Below, one piece after another: positions 23,776-27,339 of a DNA stretch of 27,339 bases. The notes beneath the pieces were generated by a model, which had not been told where the DNA came from, did no database searches, and saw nothing but the letters and a program-made list of their open reading frames with translations. Both the position numbers and the translations under genes were made by a program. This DNA comes from Lachnospiraceae bacterium UBA7160 (GTDB taxonomy: Bacteria > Bacillota > Clostridia > Lachnospirales > Lachnospiraceae). Location of the stretch: the NCBI GenBank assembly GCA_002491565.1, contig DKWE01000127.1:1-27339 (forward strand). Reading direction: 5' to 3'. Each line of letters opens with the position of its first letter. Within the stretch, counting starts at the first letter, position 1.

Positions 23776-25569
23776 TTATATCAGTATCCGCAGCGTATTG
23801 GTCCCGAAGGTCCTCAGATACTGCGTCTCTTTCACCAGGGAGTCAATCATCCGAATCCCCATGAAACGGTCCTCCTGCTCCCCATCGCTGGCCCGAAACG
23901 GGTCAAATGCAGTGCCGCTGTAACGGATTCGTATCCCGATCTCCCCCTGCAGCGCGAATACACGGAGGTCAAACTCCACGGCTCCCTCTCTGTTTTCCTG
24001 CGCGATCACCGTCAGGATTTCTTCCAGTGCGAGGCTGATCCGCATCGTCTGCTTTGGCAGCATTCCATTTTTCTCGCAGAATTGTGTGATCCTGCTGCTT
24101 GCATCGCAGATCGCCTCGTCGCTGTCTGCGACGGAAAAATTGATCACATTCCCACTCTCTTCCAGCGCGCAGTCCATCAACAGAAAACGGGAATACCCCG
24201 CAGTGCGCCTGTGGTACAGCTCTGCCGCCGCAAGCCACACAACCGATGTCAGCAGTTCCCCCAGCACGAGGAACCACCACGGATTCTGCCCATGGCGCGT
24301 CAAAAGCCAAAGGCTCATGCACGGCATCAAAAAGGTGCGCAGCAAAATCATCCCATTGGACCACAGAATGCGGCCCGATACATTGTAATATCCCGACAGC
24401 ACGCTGTTCAAAAGTCCCGGAAACAGGCTAAGTGACAGCGAGAGCATGGCAAAACCAAGAGAAACCGGCAGCGCATACAGCCATGCAATGAGGTCTGCGC
24501 CTGCAAGGATCACACCAGAAAACAGTGCGCAGTATGCGGCCCCGCTTCTGAGCTCCCGCCGCACGAGAATCCGGACACTGCCGTTGTCATGCTCTCCGCT
24601 GCAGATGCCAAGCATCGCGGAGGCAGCCTGCGGTACCCCGCCTGTCACACTCTCGGAAAACGCGCTGATGCAATTCACCGCCGTAAAAGCCGCTACCAGC
24701 GTACTGCCTCCGCTCTGCAGCAGCAGGCTGTTAATAACCGTCACGCGCAGCGTCTGAAACAAGTTATTCATCGCTGAGGGGCTGCCTGCCTGCGCGATCC
24801 TGCGCCAGGAAATTTCGCCATCTCCGAGCAGAAATCCAAACCGGAAGCTGCTCTTTTTATCACACAGCAGGACAAAGCCCAGCGCTGCCGCCGCTGCCGT
24901 GGCAATGACGCTCGCAAGTCCCGCTCCAAAGACGCCCAGATCCAGCACATACAGAAAAATCAGATCCAGCACGACATTGCCGGCTCCCATCACTGCCATC
25001 ATCACCGTAACCCAACGGTTTCTGCCGTCGAGCCGCAGGAACCAGAACGGGATATAGATCAGTATTTTCGGAAGTGCGCCGGCCAGCGTAATCCCGGCAT
25101 ATTCTGCCGTCAGTGCCATCACGGAAGCACCGCCTGCGTATCCTCCTTCCAGAGCTGCTGCTGACGTACCGTCCGCAACCTCTGCCGATGCTGCCCCGCC
25201 GCACAGAAAGCTGCTCAGAGGCTTTATACACACCAGCCCTGCCGCCGTGATCGCCAAAGAAACAAGGACACACCATGCAATCGCCATCTGATACAGCTTC
25301 TGTGCCTGCTCCTGATTTCCGCTGCCAATGGCCGCCGACGCACAGATCGCTGTACCCGATACGAGAAAAGAACCGGCGATGCAGAGCACCAGATAAACCG
25401 GCAGGCTGAAGCTGATCGCTGCCAGCGCATCCGCGCCAAGCCTTTGTCCCACCAGAATCCCATCTGCCAGGATATTCAGGCTTCCGCTCAGGACAGACAG
25501 CATGCACGGGATCACCGCTTTCTGATATGCTTTTTTCAGAAACTGCTCATTTTGCTCCAGATATCCCAT
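23776..25569 (-). CDS. MATE transporter fused to a C-terminal degenerate RsbW-like domain
   Basis: A 597-residue fusion. Residues 1 to about 460 form a MATE transporter (LNILADGILVGQRLGADALAAISF near 31-54, then repeated membrane spans). Residues about 474-597 align with an RsbW-type GHKL domain, with ALEEILTVIAQE (514-525) and RYSGTAFDPF (549-558), but the N-box Asn is V521 and the G1 Asp is Y550, so the ATP site is probably dead. The lid-like FMGIRMIDSLV and the final strand NTLRILI are kept, so the fold is likely maintained. The ATG at 25569 lies one base after the stop of the STAS gene (TGA, G, ATG), which implies translational coupling with that STAS protein and a physical partnership. 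The ligand is unknown; it could be a second exporter for the peptide or an intermediate. Confidence 0.88.
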   Translation of the reverse strand: MGYLEQNEQFLKKAYQKAVIPCMLSVLSGSLNILADGILVGQRLGADALAAISFSLPVYLVLCIAGSFLVSGTAICASAAIGSGNQEQAQKLYQMAIAWCVLVSLAITAAGLVCIKPLSSFLCGGAASAEVADGTSAAALEGGYAGGASVMALTAEYAGITLAGALPKILIYIPFWFLRLDGRNRWVTVMMAVMGAGNVVLDLIFLYVLDLGVFGAGLASVIATAAAAALGFVLLCDKKSSFRFGFLLGDGEISWRRIAQAGSPSAMNNLFQTLRVTVINSLLLQSGGSTLVAAFTAVNCISAFSESVTGGVPQAASAMLGICSGEHDNGSVRILVRRELRSGAAYCALFSGVILAGADLIAWLYALPVSLGFAMLSLSLSLFPGLLNSVLSGYYNVSGRILWSNGMILLRTFLMPCMSLWLLTRHGQNPWWFLVLGELLTSVVWLAAAELYHRRTAGYSRFLLMDCALEESGNVINFSVADSDEAICDASSRITQFCEKNGMLPKQTMRISLALEEILTVIAQENREGAVEFDLRVFALQGEIGIRIRYSGTAFDPFRASDGEQEDRFMGIRMIDSLVKETQYLRTFGTNTLRILI

Positions 25570-25570
25570 C

Positions 25571-25876
25571 TCAACCCTTTTCCACCGTCAGGATATCCAG
25601 AAATCCTGTCACCTCAAACACCTCCATGACCATCTCATTCGCATGACGGATGACCATGGTTCCCTTCTTCGCATTCATCTTTTTCTGTGTGCCAAGAAGC
25701 ACCCGCAGACCTGCGCTCGATATGTAATTCAGCTTCTCAAACTCTAAAATCAAATGCTCCACATCTCCAAGCTGCCCTCCAAGAGCCTTCTCAAGCTCCG
25801 GCGCGGAAGTCGTATCCAGCCTTCCCTCCAGTGTCACTGTCAATTCTGCCCCCTGTGCTGTAAGCTTCATTTCCAT
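25571..25876 (-). CDS. STAS domain protein (anti-sigma factor antagonist type)
   Basis: A 101-residue single STAS domain. The motif FEKLNYISSAGLRVLLGTQKK carries the expected phospho-acceptor at S54, and FEVTGFLDIL is the conserved C-terminal helix. The ATG at 25876 has AAAAGGAG about 9 nt upstream. It is closely related in sequence wording to the STAS at 2671-2967 (EGxLDTTxAP, KLxYISSxGLR) and to the STAS half of the neighbouring fusion, so the three are probably paralogs. The stop is one base before the MATE-ATPase start. By family knowledge it should cycle between phosphorylated (by RsbW-type kinase) and free (by PP2C phosphatase) states. Which ATPase domain it binds cannot be told from sequence alone. 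Confidence 0.9.
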   Translation of the reverse strand: MEMKLTAQGAELTVTLEGRLDTTSAPELEKALGGQLGDVEHLILEFEKLNYISSAGLRVLLGTQKKMNAKKGTMVIRHANEMVMEVFEVTGFLDILTVEKG

Positions 25877-25892
25877 ATCTGTCTTCTCCTTT

Positions 25893-27068
25893 TCATCCTA
25901 TAGAATCCACCCGCTCCAGCAATTCTGCCAGGTGCTTTCTGCAGGTCTCAACCCGTTTTCTTCCGCTCGGCGTATCCTGTTCTTTCCGGCGGAACGTCCG
26001 CTGCAGCAGTCTCACGTAACCGATCAGCATCGCCCGGTCCGCAATATAGGAAAGCTTCTCTTTGTCGTCCGTCTCATAATAAAAGCGCAGCGTTTTCTCC
26101 CAGATCTGCACAGCAGTCTCGTAGGGAATGCCAAGGAACCGCATCGAGTCTCCGTGGTCGTTTTCAGAAAACCCTATATAAGTCAGAAAATTGAATGCAA
26201 ACTCAAAGATCGGAGCTCCTTTGCTTAAGGTATCCATATCGATGAGAAGCACCTCCCCATTCTGCTGCATCATATTCTTAATATGATAATCTCCATGGAG
26301 CATGTAGCGTCCCTCCGGGATACCGTCAATCAGCCGGTGCAGCTTCTGGTACTGTTCCTGCGGCAGATCATCCTTCAGGTACTCCACCCACTCAAGAACA
26401 ATCGTTTTCACCTCCGGCACAACACCGGGGGAAACCTCCGTACTGTGAATCTTTTTCAGAATCTCAACGCTGGTATGAATATACTCGTCAAGCTTCTCCG
26501 GATTCGCTGCAATCAGTTCTGCAAACGACTCGGCATTCAGCAATTCAAATACGGAGCCATAGCTGTTCCCCACCTTCACGACATCATAGGGAATTGCTGT
26601 CGGGATCCCCAGAACAAAAGCAGTACGCGCAAGCTCGCGCTCACGCCGGATATCCGCCAGACTGTCCGGATTGCGGTATACCTTTACGATTGTGTCCTCA
26701 TTGAGACGATACACCGTCCCGTTCGCTCCCTGCCCGATCGCCTTACACCCATCCACCGACAGATGGCGGTACGCCTTTTCGATCTGCATCATATCCGTAA
26801 ATCCGGTCATGTCGAAGATCTCATAGACCTCGGAAGATGCATTCACGATCTTCAGTCCGGACTCCAGCTTTCTCAAACGCAGGATCACGCGAAGCCCGGC
26901 GCTCGATATGTATTCCAGCTTCTGTATGTCAAGAACCGTTTTTTCATGATGATTCCCGCCAAGAAGCGCCATTATTCTCTGTTCGGTCTCTGCCGAATTG
27001 GCGGAGTCGATCCTGCCCTCCAGTCTGACCGTCAAAGTGCCATTTTCCAGCTGCCCTTCCACATTCAT
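25893..27068 (-). CDS. STAS domain fused to an aminoglycoside-phosphotransferase-like kinase
   Basis: A 391-residue fusion, first gene of the long operon. Residues 1-98 form a STAS domain with KLEYISSAGLRVIL (phospho-acceptor S56) and FDMTGFTDMM. Residues about 104-391 are a protein-kinase-like phosphotransferase of the APH/choline kinase group: glycine loop IGQGANGTVY (111-120), Lys129 in IVKVYR, catalytic HGDYHIKN (D260, N265) and metal-binding LLIDMDT (D277, D279). The kinase looks active. The natural substrate could be a small molecule or a STAS/partner protein. The ATG at 27068 has AAGGTG 6 nt upstream and is preferred; an in-frame ATG at 27083 sits directly against AAAGGA with no spacing. 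Fusions of this type occur in Clostridia, but I know of no proven function. Confidence 0.88.
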   Translation of the reverse strand: MNVEGQLENGTLTVRLEGRIDSANSAETEQRIMALLGGNHHEKTVLDIQKLEYISSAGLRVILRLRKLESGLKIVNASSEVYEIFDMTGFTDMMQIEKAYRHLSVDGCKAIGQGANGTVYRLNEDTIVKVYRNPDSLADIRRERELARTAFVLGIPTAIPYDVVKVGNSYGSVFELLNAESFAELIAANPEKLDEYIHTSVEILKKIHSTEVSPGVVPEVKTIVLEWVEYLKDDLPQEQYQKLHRLIDGIPEGRYMLHGDYHIKNMMQQNGEVLLIDMDTLSKGAPIFEFAFNFLTYIGFSENDHGDSMRFLGIPYETAVQIWEKTLRFYYETDDKEKLSYIADRAMLIGYVRLLQRTFRRKEQDTPSGRKRVETCRKHLAELLERVDSIG

Positions 27069-27112
27069 CTTGTTCACCTTCATTCCTTTCTGCCATTGTA
27101 TATATCTTGTTT

Positions 27113-27141
27113 ATTATAGCCCGCTAAATAATCCTGAACAA
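27113..27141 (-). promoter_or_regulatory. Promoter of the STAS-kinase operon
   Basis: On the minus strand the -10 is a perfect TATAAT (27118-27113) and the -35 is a poor TTGTTC (27141-27136), 17 bp apart. The weak -35 suggests need for an activator, and a pair of direct repeats lies just upstream of it. The transcript would start about 35-40 bases before the STAS-kinase ATG. Confidence 0.75.
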
Positions 27142-27147
27142 TATCTC

Positions 27148-27176
27148 CTGCGTGAACAGCACTTTTTCTGCGTGAA
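27148..27176 (-). promoter_or_regulatory. Direct-repeat operator next to the -35 box
   Basis: TTCACGCAG (minus strand; CTGCGTGAA on plus) occurs at 27148-27156 and 27168-27176, exactly 20 bp apart (two DNA turns) and 6 bp upstream of the weak -35 box. Two 9-bp direct repeats placed this way resemble binding sites for dimeric response regulators of the LytTR class, although the core bases do not clearly match a known consensus. No regulator gene of that class is seen in the window. Confidence 0.5.
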
Positions 27177-27200
27177 TGGTCTATATTCTCTGGACAGGTC

Positions 27201-27210
27201 ATGCTATAAT
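27201..27210 (+). promoter_or_regulatory. Possible extended -10 promoter reading right
   Basis: ATGCTATAAT contains TGC followed by a perfect TATAAT (27205-27210) on the plus strand. There is no -35 at 16-18 bp. It points away from the operon, out of the window, and together with the minus-strand promoter would form a divergent pair. GCTATAATAA occurs in inverted orientation at both promoters. Confidence 0.4.
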
Positions 27211-27230
27211 AAGACATAGTATGCTATTAA

Positions 27231-27304
27231 ATCAAATACCCCGCTGCAAGCAACGGAGTATCAAGCTTGAGCGCTGCAGAGCAGCGGGGTATTTTACCCT
27301 CGCG
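27231..27304 (+). repeat. Hairpin-forming dispersed repeat, copy 2 (long form)
   Basis: AAATACCCCGCTGC (27234-27247) and GCAGCGGGGTATTT (27281-27294) are perfect 14-bp complements with a 33-nt loop that itself holds the palindrome TCAAGCTTGA (27261-27270). Flanks match copy 1 at 13926-13971 in the opposite orientation. It lies just downstream of the rightward promoter candidate and may act as an attenuator, terminator or non-coding mobile repeat. The last 30 bases of the window also hold CCATG-CAAG-CATGG, a small hairpin, and no gene is visible there. Confidence 0.7.
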
Positions 27305-27339
27305 GCAGTCGCCAAATATCCATGCAAGCATGGCTACTT

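Noticed and set aside
1..27339. CRISPR array, rRNA, insertion sequence or transposase
   Set aside because: No regular repeat-spacer pattern, conserved rRNA core or transposase-like protein was seen on either strand.

Overview
The window looks like a chromosomal segment of a Gram-positive anaerobe of the Clostridia, most likely a gut Lachnospiraceae-type bacterium. I base this on strong AGGAGG-type ribosome binding sites, moderate GC, sigma-A-like promoters and the mixture of protein families; the genus is not determined. Almost everything lies on the minus strand, and the genes are tightly packed with ATGA or near-zero spacing.

Left edge (1-1319): the 3' part of a plain MATE transporter on the plus strand, facing the rest. 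Between it and the cluster is a minus-strand scrap of an ABC-transporter ATPase (a Walker B motif only), which marks an old recombination boundary.

Biosynthetic block (minus strand, 13936 down to 1312): a promoter, then a MATE transporter fused to an RsbW-like ATPase domain, a structured intergenic element, a giant NRPS (A-T-C-A-T-C-A-T-R, about 2995 residues, TTG start), a STAS anti-anti-sigma-like protein, an RsbW-like ATPase and a phosphopantetheinyl transferase. The NRPS has no thioesterase and ends in an NAD(P)H reductase domain, so the predicted product is a tripeptide aldehyde (or alcohol or cyclised imine).

Transport and signalling block (minus strand, 27141 down to 13989): a promoter flanked by direct repeats, then a STAS-kinase fusion, a STAS protein, a second MATE with a C-terminal ATPase-like domain, a GH3-family acyl-adenylating enzyme, a membrane PP2C (SpoIIE/RsbU-type) phosphatase with a sensor domain, a dNTP triphosphohydrolase, a second RsbW-like ATPase, an amino-acid ABC substrate-binding/permease fusion, an ABC ATPase with a C-terminal ATPase-like domain, and a dicarboxylate/amino-acid symporter with an N-terminal ATPase-like domain.

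The striking feature is a full set of partner-switching parts (PP2C phosphatase, three STAS domains, two stand-alone RsbW-like kinases) with no sigma factor gene in view. In addition, four transporters of three unrelated folds each carry an RsbW-like domain. In three of those four the ATP/Mg ligand Asn and the G1-box Asp are lost. My inference is that partner-switching signals are wired directly into transport, and perhaps into NRPS product export or precursor uptake, rather than into transcription.
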